Translations under genes and position numbers: made by a program
Notes under the pieces: generated by a model
Database searches by the model: none
What the model saw: the letters and a program-made list of their open reading frames with translations, nothing else
Told to the model about the DNA's origin: nothing
IMG/VR virus record: IMGVR_UViG_3300026512_000009
Location: 1-64,000 of that record
Source of the DNA: a virus
Direction: 5' to 3' (one strand)
DNA length: 64,000 bases
Shown here: positions 42,866-55,363 of the stretch, in pieces
Layout: the number at the start of each line of letters is the position of its first letter
Position numbering within the stretch: position 1 is the stretch's first letter

Positions 42866-45069
42866 ACTTCACATCCTCCACTAGAACAACTAACCTGTTC
42901 TGTCATGTTGTCTTTTACATAAGTATTATTATAATACAAAGTTTTAATACCTAACCTTTTAGCTAAAAACATATCTTCCATCAAGTCTACAATTGGTACT
43001 TTACCGTCTTCATATAGCTCAGGATTATAAAAGGTATTAGCACTAATTCCTTGATCAATCCAATCTTGTACGACTGCTACATGCTCTAAGAAGTCTTTAG
43101 TTATATCTTTTCTACTAAATGCATAGTCATACTTATCTGCTAATCTAAGCCCTTCTGGGGCAAATTGGATAATAGGATCTTTCTTACTACCTTTTACAGT
43201 AACGATGTCTCTAATAGGCTCTATACCACTAGTACTATTAGATATTACACTACTAGTTTCACTAGGAGGTATCATTGATAAAGCAGCATTAGCTATACCA
43301 AATTCTTTAGCTTTAGTTATAAGCTTATCCCAAGGTAGTCTTGATCTTTCAATAGGGTAAGGTACTTTACCTTCACTAATTATCTTAGTTTTGTTAGCCA
43401 ATTTACAAGACTTATCAAACTCCTTAGCATACTCAATAGAAGCATCTACTAAACCATACTGGAAATATTCCATCCATTCATCTAAAGCTTCTAATGCTTC
43501 TTTATCTCCGTATTTCCATCCATGTTTAGCTACCCAATAAGCATGATTAGCAAAACCAATACCTAATGAAGCATAAGCATCTACGAAAGCTTGTCCTCCT
43601 GCAGTAGGTTGTTCTTGTCTATGCATAATTTCATTTAATCCATAAACTAAAAGTCTAGTTATTGAAGGTAACTCAGTGATATCCACATTAGCTTGATTGA
43701 TATTAGCTAATATACAAATACCTACATTAGGCTCTTTTGATTCCTCACTAATTTCCGTAATAGGTTTAGTAGGACTAATAAATTCCATACAGATATTAGA
43801 TTGAGTAATAGGTTCTGTATAAGGAGTTCTCTTATTAGCTTCATCTACATTAAATACATAATATACTCCATTTTCAAACCTTTCAGTTAGAAACATTGTA
43901 AGTAAATCTAATGCTTTAATTGTTCTATGTTCTTCTTGAGTACTCGCTTCAATACCCTCATAAACTCTTTTAAACTTTCCATAATCATTGCTATCAAAAG
44001 CTTTCTGTAATTCAGGGTACTTTCTTACACTCAACAAAGTAATATACCCATCTTCTAAAACTCTATCATAGAATAATTGATTAAACTTAATAGCATATTT
44101 AAGATCGTTAATCCTTTTAGCTACATCTGTTCTAGGAGATTTTAAAGCTAAAATACTCTCTATCTCTGGATCAAAGAAATTTATATACGCTACTGCTTGT
44201 CCTCTTCTTCCATTTTGAGTAGAAGTCTGAATTAAAGCGTCTAATGCTTTTAACAACGGAATTTTACCTCCGTGTGTAATTTGTCCTTTTTTAACTTTAT
44301 CTCCTATACTTGAAATGCTAGATACATCTACACCTATACCTGCATTAGCTACTGTATGTTTTACAACAGCTTTAAATCCTGTAGTCCAACTAGATATACT
44401 ATCTCCTATATTTAAAGCTACACAACTTGCATAACTAGTATTAGTAGTTCTTAAAGCTTTCATCATAGGAGTAGGTAAAGATACTTTAAAGTTACTTAAT
44501 GCTTTATACATTTCAATTACATACTGTAATCTTAATGTTTTAGGTTTTATATCTAAAAACATATCCATAGCAATAGTCATAAACATGACTTGAGGGTCTT
44601 CTATTACACCTTTAATCATATACTTATCTTTTAAGTACTTAAGACCAATATAACTAAAATTAAAATTATTTTCGTATTCAATTGCTTTTTCAAGCACAAG
44701 TATCTCTTCTATTGAATAATCAACCATTAATGATTTTTTATAATATTTATAATATGTAAACTTACTTAAAACATCTAAAAACCTTATAGGTTCATGTCCT
44801 TTATACACATTCTTATATATGTCAGACATTAACAACCTTGCAGCAACTTTATCGTAATCTGGGGTTCTAGCTGAAACCATATCAACTATTGTTTTAATTA
44901 CCTTTTGATGTATATCTTCTGTTTTAATACCGTCAAATAAATGCAATTTTAGATTAACCTCTATATCGGATGGACTAACATCAAGACCTTCACATGCCCA
45001 ACTAATAGAGTCTGAAATCTTACGTATATTTAGTTTCTCTATTGAACCGTCTCTTTTTACTACTTTCAT
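42862..45069 (-). CDS. nrdA: Ribonucleotide reductase class Ia, alpha subunit
   Basis: 735 residues. It reduces ribonucleoside diphosphates to deoxy forms. An ATP-cone domain occupies about residues 1-90 (KVVKRDGSIEKL start). The catalytic barrel carries SYASCVALNIGDS, the QSNICMEF finger-loop motif and GIGFANHAYW. The C-terminal redox pair CSSGGC is at 728-733. The ATP cone suggests dATP feedback is retained. It forms an operon with nrdB. Confidence 0.95.
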   Translation of the reverse strand: MKVVKRDGSIEKLNIRKISDSISWACEGLDVSPSDIEVNLKLHLFDGIKTEDIHQKVIKTIVDMVSARTPDYDKVAARLLMSDIYKNVYKGHEPIRFLDVLSKFTYYKYYKKSLMVDYSIEEILVLEKAIEYENNFNFSYIGLKYLKDKYMIKGVIEDPQVMFMTIAMDMFLDIKPKTLRLQYVIEMYKALSNFKVSLPTPMMKALRTTNTSYASCVALNIGDSISSWTTGFKAVVKHTVANAGIGVDVSSISSIGDKVKKGQITHGGKIPLLKALDALIQTSTQNGRRGQAVAYINFFDPEIESILALKSPRTDVAKRINDLKYAIKFNQLFYDRVLEDGYITLLSVRKYPELQKAFDSNDYGKFKRVYEGIEASTQEEHRTIKALDLLTMFLTERFENGVYYVFNVDEANKRTPYTEPITQSNICMEFISPTKPITEISEESKEPNVGICILANINQANVDITELPSITRLLVYGLNEIMHRQEQPTAGGQAFVDAYASLGIGFANHAYWVAKHGWKYGDKEALEALDEWMEYFQYGLVDASIEYAKEFDKSCKLANKTKIISEGKVPYPIERSRLPWDKLITKAKEFGIANAALSMIPPSETSSVISNSTSGIEPIRDIVTVKGSKKDPIIQFAPEGLRLADKYDYAFSRKDITKDFLEHVAVVQDWIDQGISANTFYNPELYEDGKVPIVDLMEDMFLAKRLGIKTLYYNNTYVKDNMTEQVSCSSGGCEV

Positions 45070-45073
45070 TCTT

Positions 45074-45307
45074 TTAAATCCTTATTGTAATTCCGTATAT
45101 ATTTATCAATAACCAAATACTATTTAATACTATTAATCCTTTACTTTTTATATCGATCCCATATAGTATAAAAGAGGTACAACTAATAGTATAAATAATA
45201 AATGGTATAGCATTAGTAATACCACTAGCTAACATAAAAGAAGCCATTATACCTGTGAGTACTCCTAACCATTCATAGATAAACCTACGGTTAATTGTTA
45301 TCCTCAT
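45074..45307 (-). CDS. Small inner-membrane protein, 77 residues
   Basis: The start at 45307 is favoured by AAGGA 7 bases upstream. The other in-frame ATG at 45313 is too close. Three hydrophobic segments (WLGVLTGIMASFMLASG, NAIPFIIYTISCTSFILYG, GLIVLNSIWLLINIYGI) give a triple-helix bundle like the small YgjV/SemiSWEET-like proteins. Transport is possible but not shown. Confidence 0.55.
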   Translation of the reverse strand: MRITINRRFIYEWLGVLTGIMASFMLASGITNAIPFIIYTISCTSFILYGIDIKSKGLIVLNSIWLLINIYGITIRI

Positions 45308-45545
45308 TATCATATCCTTCTGGTAATAGGTCTATAATTGTATCTAAACTTTTTATATTTTCTTCTAATTCTTTAATAGTAGCTTGATGGTAAACTGCTA
45401 TAAAACTATATTTATCTGGTATACCTGACCATTTATTTAATTCTTCCAATCTACTTATGTTTAAACTATCTCGTAAGAGATTTAACTCTGTACGAGTAGT
45501 CCTAGAGATAGGATAAACTATAAGGTCTTTAGTTAGACTTACCAT
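45291..45545 (-). CDS. Hypothetical helical protein, 84 residues
   Basis: Two helices with a short turn (SRLEELNKWSGIPDKYSF) and an acidic end. It overlaps both neighbours, so it is part of a coupled run. No family recognised. Confidence 0.5.
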   Translation of the reverse strand: MVSLTKDLIVYPISRTTRTELNLLRDSLNISRLEELNKWSGIPDKYSFIAVYHQATIKELEENIKSLDTIIDLLPEGYDNEDNN

Positions 45546-45813
45546 TTTTCTGTTCCCTTTTAGGTCTAATGGTAATTTTGTTATTAGCTCTTTTATCTAC
45601 ACATTTAAACTTACTTTCAATAACTCTAAGATGTTTTCTAAAGTTTACGCTATCTTTTTGCATGTTAAAAGTTCTAAATCTAACTCTTCTAGACATTGCT
45701 TTATTGTACTTATTCTTTTTAAGTAGTCTAATAAGTTTATTAACTTCTTCTAATTGTTCCTGTAAGATAGAAGAGTAATCTTCTAATCTTGTTAATTCTT
45801 TACTAGTAGTCAT
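45529..45813 (-). CDS. Hypothetical basic protein, 94 residues
   Basis: An N-terminal coiled helix and a very basic C-terminal half (RRVRFRTF; KRANNKITIRPKREQK), suited to nucleic-acid binding. Its start overlaps the stop of the putative SSB gene by one base, which suggests a replication-linked role. No family recognised. Confidence 0.55.
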   Translation of the reverse strand: MTTSKELTRLEDYSSILQEQLEEVNKLIRLLKKNKYNKAMSRRVRFRTFNMQKDSVNFRKHLRVIESKFKCVDKRANNKITIRPKREQKNGKSN

Positions 45814-46481
45814 TATTTAGCTCCAAACTTTTTAGCACCAAATGAAGGTTTAGTCTTTTCTGCTTTAGATGCTCCACCAGGGATATCACCTTTCTTTCTA
45901 CCATTAGCAATCCATGCTTCTACTACTTCTTTAGTTAAACCGTCTTTATAAACATCTTTTACATAATTTTTATCTTTTTCAATTTGTTCTGGTTTTTCTA
46001 CACCTTTAAGGATCTCTTCTGCTGTAAATCCATCAGTATTATAGAAACCTCTAATTACTTTCTTCTCAGTAATTGAACCTTGATAGATACCGTATTCCAT
46101 AATAATTTTTACTTTACATTCGATATCTGATAAGTCTTCTAATAATGCTACATCTTTTAATGCACCTTCTTTACCTATAGGTAATTCACCATCAACAGAG
46201 TCTTCAACTTCTTCAATATCTGCTATTACTAATAATTGGTTAAAGTATTTAGCTGCAAAGTTTTCACTACCATCTCTATTTGTTAATCTTAAGTTACCGT
46301 ATAATACTTGTTTTTTACCTTCATAATCAATATAGAAATCTACTACCATTGAACCTTTAGGATCTCCATTTAAAAATGCTGCTAAAATGTTAATATCATA
46401 AATACCTGATTTGTTAATTACTTTACTTTCTGCTCTGTCTTTTACTGCTTCTTCTGTTCTTTTTGCTTTAAAAAATGCCAT
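45813..46481 (-). CDS. Putative single-stranded DNA-binding protein
   Basis: 222 residues. A beta-rich core (about 25-145) with alternating strands and conserved-looking aromatic and Lys residues could be an OB fold. The C-terminal quarter is flexible and Gly/Lys-rich, ending with two FGAK-type repeats. Location between a Sak4-like ATPase and the basic small gene fits the SSB position of podovirus replication clusters. No diagnostic motif, so the call is moderate. Confidence 0.5.
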   Translation of the reverse strand: MAFFKAKRTEEAVKDRAESKVINKSGIYDINILAAFLNGDPKGSMVVDFYIDYEGKKQVLYGNLRLTNRDGSENFAAKYFNQLLVIADIEEVEDSVDGELPIGKEGALKDVALLEDLSDIECKVKIIMEYGIYQGSITEKKVIRGFYNTDGFTAEEILKGVEKPEQIEKDKNYVKDVYKDGLTKEVVEAWIANGRKKGDIPGGASKAEKTKPSFGAKKFGAK

Positions 46482-46524
46482 GTCGAATTCCTTTTTACTT
46501 TATTTATAAATATAGCTGAACAGT

Positions 46525-46551
46525 TTATAAGGACTTATTCAGGTCCTATAA
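46525..46551 (-). other. Hairpin with TTATTCAG loop after the Sak4-like gene
   Basis: TTATAAGGAC and GTCCTATAA form a stem with one bulged base around TTATTCAG, just after the stop codon of the gene ending at 46559 and before the start at 46481. The loop recurs at 1596-1611 and 61958-61970, each time at the 3' end of a minus-strand gene. It is a candidate terminator or processing signal. Confidence 0.4.
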
Positions 46552-46558
46552 GTTTATA

Positions 46559-47224
46559 TTATAAACTCCATTCTTCTGCTTCTTCATTAGACTTTTCTAA
46601 CAATGAGATATGCTCATTTATATCAAATTTATCAATCTCAATATGGTCTGGTAATCCATCATGTAATGTTCTACAAGGGAACTTAGCTGTTTTAAAATGT
46701 ACAATTCTTTTAGAACCTTTAAGTTCTATATAAACTGCTTCATCTACTACTGACAGCCAACTACCGTTTTTACCAAATGAACCTGAACTATGTATCTTAT
46801 AAGTCATAGTATCAGCATTATATTGAGTATGTGCTGTAAATACTACATTAATTCCTGATTCTACAATACTTTCTAGAAAAGCATTCAATTCTAGGATATC
46901 TCTACCTAGATTCTTATAAACATCAAAACCTCTAAACTTCTCATTACAATACTTTTCCATATTATTAGTTAAGTGTGTAATAGAGTCGATTACAATAGTT
47001 TTAGGAGGTTTACCTATCTTAGCTTCATATGCTGCTACTTTTTCTTCAAGTGTACTGATAAAATCATCCATCCCATTATACTCACTATATCTATAATGGG
47101 GTACTTTACCTGTAAATGCTTTATTATCTGTACTTACAACTAATACGTCATTAATATGACTAATAAGTCTAGTTTTACCTGATCTTTCAAACCCTACTAC
47201 TGCAAGTTTAATACCTTTACTCAT
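46559..47224 (-). CDS. Sak4-like RecA-fold ATPase
   Basis: 221 residues. Walker A GFERSGKT lies at 11-18, Walker B with a TIVIDSITH run near 75-83, and a sensor-like FTAHTQ near 130. This compact RecA core without extra domains is typical of the Sak4 family, which promotes strand annealing or recombination with SSB. Its neighbours, a PD-(D/E)XK nuclease and a putative SSB, complete a recombination set. Confidence 0.75.
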   Translation of the reverse strand: MSKGIKLAVVGFERSGKTRLISHINDVLVVSTDNKAFTGKVPHYRYSEYNGMDDFISTLEEKVAAYEAKIGKPPKTIVIDSITHLTNNMEKYCNEKFRGFDVYKNLGRDILELNAFLESIVESGINVVFTAHTQYNADTMTYKIHSSGSFGKNGSWLSVVDEAVYIELKGSKRIVHFKTAKFPCRTLHDGLPDHIEIDKFDINEHISLLEKSNEEAEEWSL

Positions 47225-47969
47225 TTAATTCCTCCTTTAATTTCATTGACTTATACAATAACGGTATAAGCTCTGGTTGTTCTCTTTGTTTAATAACTGT
47301 TTCCGCTATTAATTCTAAAGTATTGTCAATCATTTCCCAATCATCTGCTTGAATTTGTTTATCTACTATAAAAGTTCTTACTCCCATAGTTTTAGTAGGT
47401 TGTACAACATAAACTAATCTTAACCAATTTATATCTTTACCTTGTTTTCTTAAAATCCATGCATAAGCCATAAGTTGGATTAAATAATTGAAAGGTATAG
47501 TATCTCTAGGTTTTTTACTTGCTGTTTTATAGTCAATTATCATATCACCTTTAATAGCATCAATAGTTCCACCTACATAGATATCTTCTTTAACTTTATG
47601 CCATACTGCTTTCTCTACTTCATCAGGTTTACCTTTTTGAATAAGATATTGATTTACTACAGCTTCAGCCATTTCAGGGTATAATCCTTTAATCTTAGCT
47701 ACATCTAAATCTTCACCTATAAGCTCTGCTTGTTCATCAATATACACATCAATCTCATCTTTAGTTATAGATTTATTTAATGCAAATAATTCTGCAACTT
47801 TATGTACAATAGTTCCTAATACTGTACTAGTACTACCTATAAAGTTTTTCTCTCCTAGAAAGTTTTCTCTATACCAAACAGAAGGGTAAGAAAAGAACTT
47901 ATCAATTTGAGACGGACTAATCCTAAACCCTCCTCCTTCTATTTGAATATCGTTATAATCAAACTGCAT
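47217..47969 (-). CDS. PD-(D/E)XK (RecB/Cas4-like) nuclease
   Basis: 250 residues from the ATG at 47969, with GAGG 9 bases upstream; a TTG would add five residues. Motifs: GTIVHKVAELFAL (motif I His), GGTIDAIKGDMIIDYKTAS (the catalytic D-x(n)-D/E-x-K) and IQLMAYAWILRKQGK (the QxxxY motif). This is the exonuclease type that pairs with annealing ATPases in phage recombination. Its stop overlaps the Sak4-like gene by 8 bases. Confidence 0.8.
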   Translation of the reverse strand: MQFDYNDIQIEGGGFRISPSQIDKFFSYPSVWYRENFLGEKNFIGSTSTVLGTIVHKVAELFALNKSITKDEIDVYIDEQAELIGEDLDVAKIKGLYPEMAEAVVNQYLIQKGKPDEVEKAVWHKVKEDIYVGGTIDAIKGDMIIDYKTASKKPRDTIPFNYLIQLMAYAWILRKQGKDINWLRLVYVVQPTKTMGVRTFIVDKQIQADDWEMIDNTLELIAETVIKQREQPELIPLLYKSMKLKEELNE

Positions 47970-48231
47970 AAGGTAATACCTCAATACTTATAATTACTGT
48001 CATATTGCCTAAAAATTCACAAATAGGAATAGAGTTATCTGTATTATCTACCGGATCTGTAGTAAAAGCAAATGCTGCTTTAGATTTATTATAAGCAATA
48101 TTATATATCTTTTCTCTAACTGTTGTAGGATCTACTTTACCTGTTTTAATATCTATTTCTCCTAGTAATACTCTTACTAGATCTCCTTTAACTATAGGAT
48201 TTCCATATTTATCAATTAAACCTATTTCCAT
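47959..48231 (-). CDS. Hypothetical beta-rich protein, 90 residues
   Basis: The start at 48231 is supported by AAAGGAG. The first half (GDLVRVLLGEIDIKTGKVDP) suggests a small beta barrel. No family recognised. It overlaps the nuclease gene that follows. Confidence 0.55.
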   Translation of the reverse strand: MEIGLIDKYGNPIVKGDLVRVLLGEIDIKTGKVDPTTVREKIYNIAYNKSKAAFAFTTDPVDNTDNSIPICEFLGNMTVIISIEVLPYAV

Positions 48232-48232
48232 A

Positions 48233-48462
48233 TTAATCTCCTTTACCTGTTCTAATTGCAAATGTTAATATCATGAATGTTATACCTGTAATTATAGGCA
48301 ATTCTACATGTCCATTAGTAAAATATAATGGTCCTGTAAACCATTCTATTATCCAACCTAATAAGTAACCTACACCAAACCTAAGTACTACCATTACTCC
48401 AAATACTAGTACAAATAATAAGAATACCCCTATTAAAGTAAATACATCTTTTAACGATTCTT

Positions 48463-48466
<4 letters not shown>
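48233..48466 (-). CDS. Small membrane protein, 77 residues
   Basis: At least two transmembrane segments: FTLIGVFLLFVLVFGVMVVL and a later hydrophobic IITGITFMILTFAI, with a Trp/Gly-rich middle. It follows the DNA polymerase gene with a four-base overlap. Membrane anchoring of replication or superinfection exclusion are possible roles; neither is supported. Confidence 0.55.
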
Positions 48467-51538
<3,072 letters not shown>

Positions 51539-51542
<4 letters not shown>

Positions 51543-51907
51543 TGTACTACCCTACCGTGTTTAATCCTATAACCTAATTTAATAGCTCTTGATCTAATAG
51601 CTGCTTCAGTTCTACCTATCTTCTTAGCTAATCTAGCTACTGATTGTTCACTAGCTTTACCCTCTTTAGCTGCATAATGTATTTGATTATCCTCAATAAC
51701 AGTCCATGTTTTATTTTTAGTTACCGGAGTAGATCCTTGTAATTCTTCCAATAGTTGTTTATCTTCTACTGCTTTAGTTTGTTTAAAAGGTTTACTTGTT
51801 TCTGTATGAGAAAGTACTACTTGTTTTTCTACTTTATTATTATTTTTTTCTTGTAAATAAAGCAGATACTCTTCTGCTTCTTTACCTGTTAATTTAATCT
51901 CTAACAT
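51539..51907 (-). CDS. Putative DNA-binding protein with Myb/SANT-like C-terminus
   Basis: 122 residues. Residues 1-20 form a short LTGKEAEEYLLYLQE helix. A linker is followed by WTVIEDNQIHYAAKEG and IGRTEAAIRSRAIKLGYRI (about 68-115), the Trp-start tri-helical pattern of SANT/Myb-like DNA-binding units used by phage proteins. It sits between nuclease-type genes in the replication cluster. A role in regulation or DNA targeting is inferred. Confidence 0.6.
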
Positions 51908-51925
51908 TATTACTCCTTAACAGTA

Positions 51926-52363
51926 TCATTTTATATTTCCTTTATAAAATTTTCCTAATATGTTTTCATTTAAAAAGTTATCATCTTCAAGTACCTCATA
52001 AGCAAATAAAGCATGAGCTTCTTTAAAGGTTAAATATCTTTTAGTTTCACATAACATAAGTATAAGTTTTTCTATAACCTTTTCTTTATAAGGAGTCTTA
52101 AGACTTCCTTCATATGTTTTCCAATTACTTTCTTTACTTATAATGTCATACGGTACTAATTTACCATTTTGTCTTTTCTTAATCCTTTTAGCATTCTCTC
52201 TAACCTCACCATTCTTTAAAGCTGGTAAGGTTTTGTTATCGTAAAAGGCTTTCTTACCTATATACTTCTTACCATCTGCATAAGTAAGCATATAAATAAA
52301 ACCGAAATAGCCTTTAGGTATTTCAGTTAATTCTTTTCCTTGATAAACCCAATTCAAAACCAC
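51926..52363 (-). CDS. GIY-YIG-like endonuclease (putative homing endonuclease)
   Basis: 145 residues. FGFIYMLTYADGKKYIGKK is a variant of the GIY-YIG core, and KESNWKTYEGSL downstream matches the conserved Trp-x-x-Tyr-x-Gly segment of free-standing phage enzymes. It lies just beyond the polymerase/exonuclease genes. Because the polA introns have no endonuclease of their own, this gene is a candidate trans-acting homing enzyme. Confidence 0.6.
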   Translation of the reverse strand: MVLNWVYQGKELTEIPKGYFGFIYMLTYADGKKYIGKKAFYDNKTLPALKNGEVRENAKRIKKRQNGKLVPYDIISKESNWKTYEGSLKTPYKEKVIEKLILMLCETKRYLTFKEAHALFAYEVLEDDNFLNENILGKFYKGNIK

Positions 52364-54507
52364 CTCCTTATTTGAGATAAGATAGTAACCTCTAACCTGT
52401 CTTCATCCATAGGATAAACCCAATAATCATTAATTTCTCTCATAAGATCGATAATTTGTTCTTCAGACATACCTAAGTCTTTTGCGTGATAAGCTGCTCT
52501 AATAAGAGATCTACTACCTTCTCCACCTTTAGCTTCAAACGCATATTTAAAAGTATCGAATTTGTTATCTAACATTTTCTTTATTTCATTTTTAGTAGGA
52601 GCCTTTTTAGTTTTTACTTCTTGTTCTACTTTTTCAAGTAAGTGTTTAACTCTTAAAGGTTCTCCATCTAAAGTTGATAACACTTCTCTACCTTCATATG
52701 AATAATAAATTTGAGACTTAGGTAGTATATCTATTTTAATACCTAATTCATCTTGTACAGCTAACATAAACTTCTTCCATTTAATATCGTCTATATCTAC
52801 TATAGAGTCTAACTCAATAAGTACTCTAAATTTATAAGGATTTTCTGAATTACTTGTTCTAGCTATATGATGGTTTAAATCTTCTAATAGTAGATGAGCT
52901 TCTTCATCTGTAATATTAGAGTCATCTACATCTAATACTATCCATTTAGTTCCTCCAACTATACAATCTTTACATCTCTTACCGTTTTTAAATTTAAAGT
53001 TACTATAAGCATAATCGTATCTCAACATATCTGCCAATTCATCAAACGTAGCTTCTATTACATCATAACCATCAGCTACTTTAGTTGCTCTTTCTTCTTT
53101 AGTTCCTGTAACTTCTTTTGCACTAACTTCTACAGTTTCTGCTTTAACTAATTTCTCATAGCATACACCATCATCACATTCACTATAAATACCTTCTTTA
53201 TCGTAACTATTAGCTAATTGTACTAATTCTTTTAGTTTATTCATACCAGAAATATAACCCATCTTTTTCAAAGTATGTAAACTAATAGATAGTTTATTGC
53301 CATCAATAGCATGTTTACAGAAATCTACGAATAGCTCATAAGGCTCTTTAATAAGTTCTTTTTCAAATTCTATTAAATCTTGATTAAAGTACTCTACTAT
53401 GTCTATTGCTTGTACATAATCTGTAAGTTCTACTCTATCATGCCCATGAAGTATAGCTATATTACCACTTAGTTTTAAAGCTAACCACTGTTTATGTTTC
53501 CTAGATAGTCTACTAATAGGGTATTGTAAACTAATTTCTTCCGATGTGATATTGTTATACTCTTTATAAACATCGAACATTCTCTGTGCTTCTATTGATA
53601 ACAGTAGAGGTTCTTGGTTAGTAGAATGTACAATATCTTCAAATAACTCTTTTAATTCAGCTACATTCCCCATAGCTAACTCTCTTTCTTTTTCTCTATA
53701 AACATACAACTCATCTACAGTTTTAAACTTTAATGGTTGAGGTTTTTCATTAGTGAAACTAAAGATAGATCTTCTAGCTAACTGGGTGCTGAATACTAAT
53801 TTGAATTTATTCTTTACACTTTGGTCATAAAGAATAGCATCTTGAGATCCAAAGAATAAAGCATTAACAGGTAAACATTCAATACTATCTGTTTGGTTTT
53901 CTTGAGCTTTTAAGATTTTACTAGGAATTTTACCTAAGTCGTATCCTATAGCTATAACTTTAATAATATCTACTAAATTAGGATTAGACAATAAATCACT
54001 ACCTATTTCACTAGATTGTATAAACCCTGCTCCTAAAGGTAAATCCTCTATAGCTTTAAAATGAGCTACTAACCCTTCTACTGTACCTAAACCAGCATAT
54101 AACTCTTTAGGTTTTTTATAATACTTTAACCATACAGAAGGCTCTTCTCCCATTTCTTCAGCTTCTTGCATTGCTTGTTGTTTTGCTAACTCTTTACGCA
54201 TATCATTTAAGACTTCTAAAGCATCTTTAAATACTTTTCTTACCATATTCATAGATGAGTCTTTACTTACACCACTCTTAGCTAAACTAAAAGTAATAGC
54301 ATTACATGGTACAAGTGTTCCATCATGAATTTGTATGTGTTTCCTTAAATGTGATGTGAAAGTTATTAGCTCACTTAACGCGATACTAACTTTTAAATGT
54401 TCAGGTATTTCTCCTGTAATAACACTAATTAACTTATGTACAAAATCAGGAAGTTTTCCTGATAATGCACCATTAGTTACTAGTTCCTTTTTTAACATTT
54501 TCTTCAT
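52354..54507 (-). CDS. Replication protein: P-loop-like N-terminal part plus primase-like C-terminal part
   Basis: 717 residues. The N-terminal half (LVPCNAITFSLAKSGVSKDSSM, a degenerate ATPase loop near 75) resembles DUF3987-type replication proteins. From about 500, GGTKWIVLDVDDS and then LNHHIARTSNSENPYKFRVLIEL fit an archaeo-eukaryotic primase (PrimPol) active site with DxD and SxH-like parts. The last 65 residues form a PriCT-like helical unit (MSEEQIIDLMREIND). It would prime or unwind DNA for the phage polymerase. Helicase function remains uncertain. Confidence 0.65.
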   Translation of the reverse strand: MKKMLKKELVTNGALSGKLPDFVHKLISVITGEIPEHLKVSIALSELITFTSHLRKHIQIHDGTLVPCNAITFSLAKSGVSKDSSMNMVRKVFKDALEVLNDMRKELAKQQAMQEAEEMGEEPSVWLKYYKKPKELYAGLGTVEGLVAHFKAIEDLPLGAGFIQSSEIGSDLLSNPNLVDIIKVIAIGYDLGKIPSKILKAQENQTDSIECLPVNALFFGSQDAILYDQSVKNKFKLVFSTQLARRSIFSFTNEKPQPLKFKTVDELYVYREKERELAMGNVAELKELFEDIVHSTNQEPLLLSIEAQRMFDVYKEYNNITSEEISLQYPISRLSRKHKQWLALKLSGNIAILHGHDRVELTDYVQAIDIVEYFNQDLIEFEKELIKEPYELFVDFCKHAIDGNKLSISLHTLKKMGYISGMNKLKELVQLANSYDKEGIYSECDDGVCYEKLVKAETVEVSAKEVTGTKEERATKVADGYDVIEATFDELADMLRYDYAYSNFKFKNGKRCKDCIVGGTKWIVLDVDDSNITDEEAHLLLEDLNHHIARTSNSENPYKFRVLIELDSIVDIDDIKWKKFMLAVQDELGIKIDILPKSQIYYSYEGREVLSTLDGEPLRVKHLLEKVEQEVKTKKAPTKNEIKKMLDNKFDTFKYAFEAKGGEGSRSLIRAAYHAKDLGMSEEQIIDLMREINDYWVYPMDEDRLEVTILSQIRRWF

Positions 54508-54700
54508 CTAATTTCTCCTTACATAATAAACTTTTAAGTTTACTCCTATTCTCTACATACTCACATGAAGGCCCTAAAGCACTCTTAACATCTTCTTTAA
54601 ATCTTATAATAATGTCATGTACATAATCTGCTAACAAATCTAAATCATCTATATGTTTTAATCTTACTATTGTATGATAAACTTTTTCTTCTATTGACAT
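54473..54700 (-). CDS. Hypothetical helical protein, 75 residues
   Basis: Charged, with helices containing HTIVRLKHIDDLDLLADYVHD. AAGGAG precedes the start. Its end overlaps the replication protein gene by 35 bases, implying coupling. No family recognised. Confidence 0.5.
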   Translation of the reverse strand: MSIEEKVYHTIVRLKHIDDLDLLADYVHDIIIRFKEDVKSALGPSCEYVENRSKLKSLLCKEKLDEENVKKGTSN

Positions 54701-54709
54701 TTTATCTCC

Positions 54710-55105
54710 TTAAATTAAATCGTATAATTCAATTAACTCTTCTTTAGTTAGTTTGTTAAAAGATTTATTAAAATGGTAATCACTTTCACGATCTAAATCT
54801 ATTTCATCTTTAAAACCTTCTAAAATCTCTTTTAATCTCCATTTAGGTATGTGTTCTATATCATATACTAAAGCGTATACATTAGTACCGTCGTGATGAC
54901 TAATTTTCACTTCTAATTGATTATTATCATATTGTGTTATATGAATATCTCCATCTGTAGCCCTACTAAGAAAATCTTTAAAAGTATCACCAGCTTTCTG
55001 AAAAAAGTAAGGAACAGTTCCTTCCCATAAGTCTAAATAACCTCCTATAAGGTAGAAAGGTCCTGGTAATTTACAAGCTTTTTCATAATCTATAGATCTA
55101 TTCAT
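54710..55105 (-). CDS. Hypothetical protein, 131 residues
   Basis: A soluble alpha/beta protein with an aromatic start (GPFYLIGGYLDLWEG) and an acidic helical end. No family recognised. Its start overlaps the stop of the gene upstream by one base. Confidence 0.5.
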   Translation of the reverse strand: MNRSIDYEKACKLPGPFYLIGGYLDLWEGTVPYFFQKAGDTFKDFLSRATDGDIHITQYDNNQLEVKISHHDGTNVYALVYDIEHIPKWRLKEILEGFKDEIDLDRESDYHFNKSFNKLTKEELIELYDLI

Positions 55106-55359
55106 TATATATCCTTATTTATATCCATAATATGATCATAAAAATCTTTTTTAGTTCTAAATATACGAGTATCTTCACAATTCTCTACTTCACTATATTC
55201 GCAATAACTTCCTTCCCTTTTAAAGGTATAACATATCGTAGTATCTTCTCCTTCTTTAACAGTAACTACTATATACTCAACTACAGCTTTAATTAGTTTT
55301 CCGTATTCATCAACATAAAACAACTCTTCCCCTATATTATATTTAGTTTTTATTTTCAT
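55105..55359 (-). CDS. Hypothetical beta-rich protein, 84 residues
   Basis: The start at 55359 has AAGGA 8 bases upstream; a GTG five codons earlier overlaps the previous gene. Strand-rich, with two Cys and an acidic patch (REGSYCEYSEVENCEDTR). A small barrel fold is likely. Function unknown. Confidence 0.5.
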   Translation of the reverse strand: MKIKTKYNIGEELFYVDEYGKLIKAVVEYIVVTVKEGEDTTICYTFKREGSYCEYSEVENCEDTRIFRTKKDFYDHIMDINKDI

Positions 55360-55363
55360 ATTT

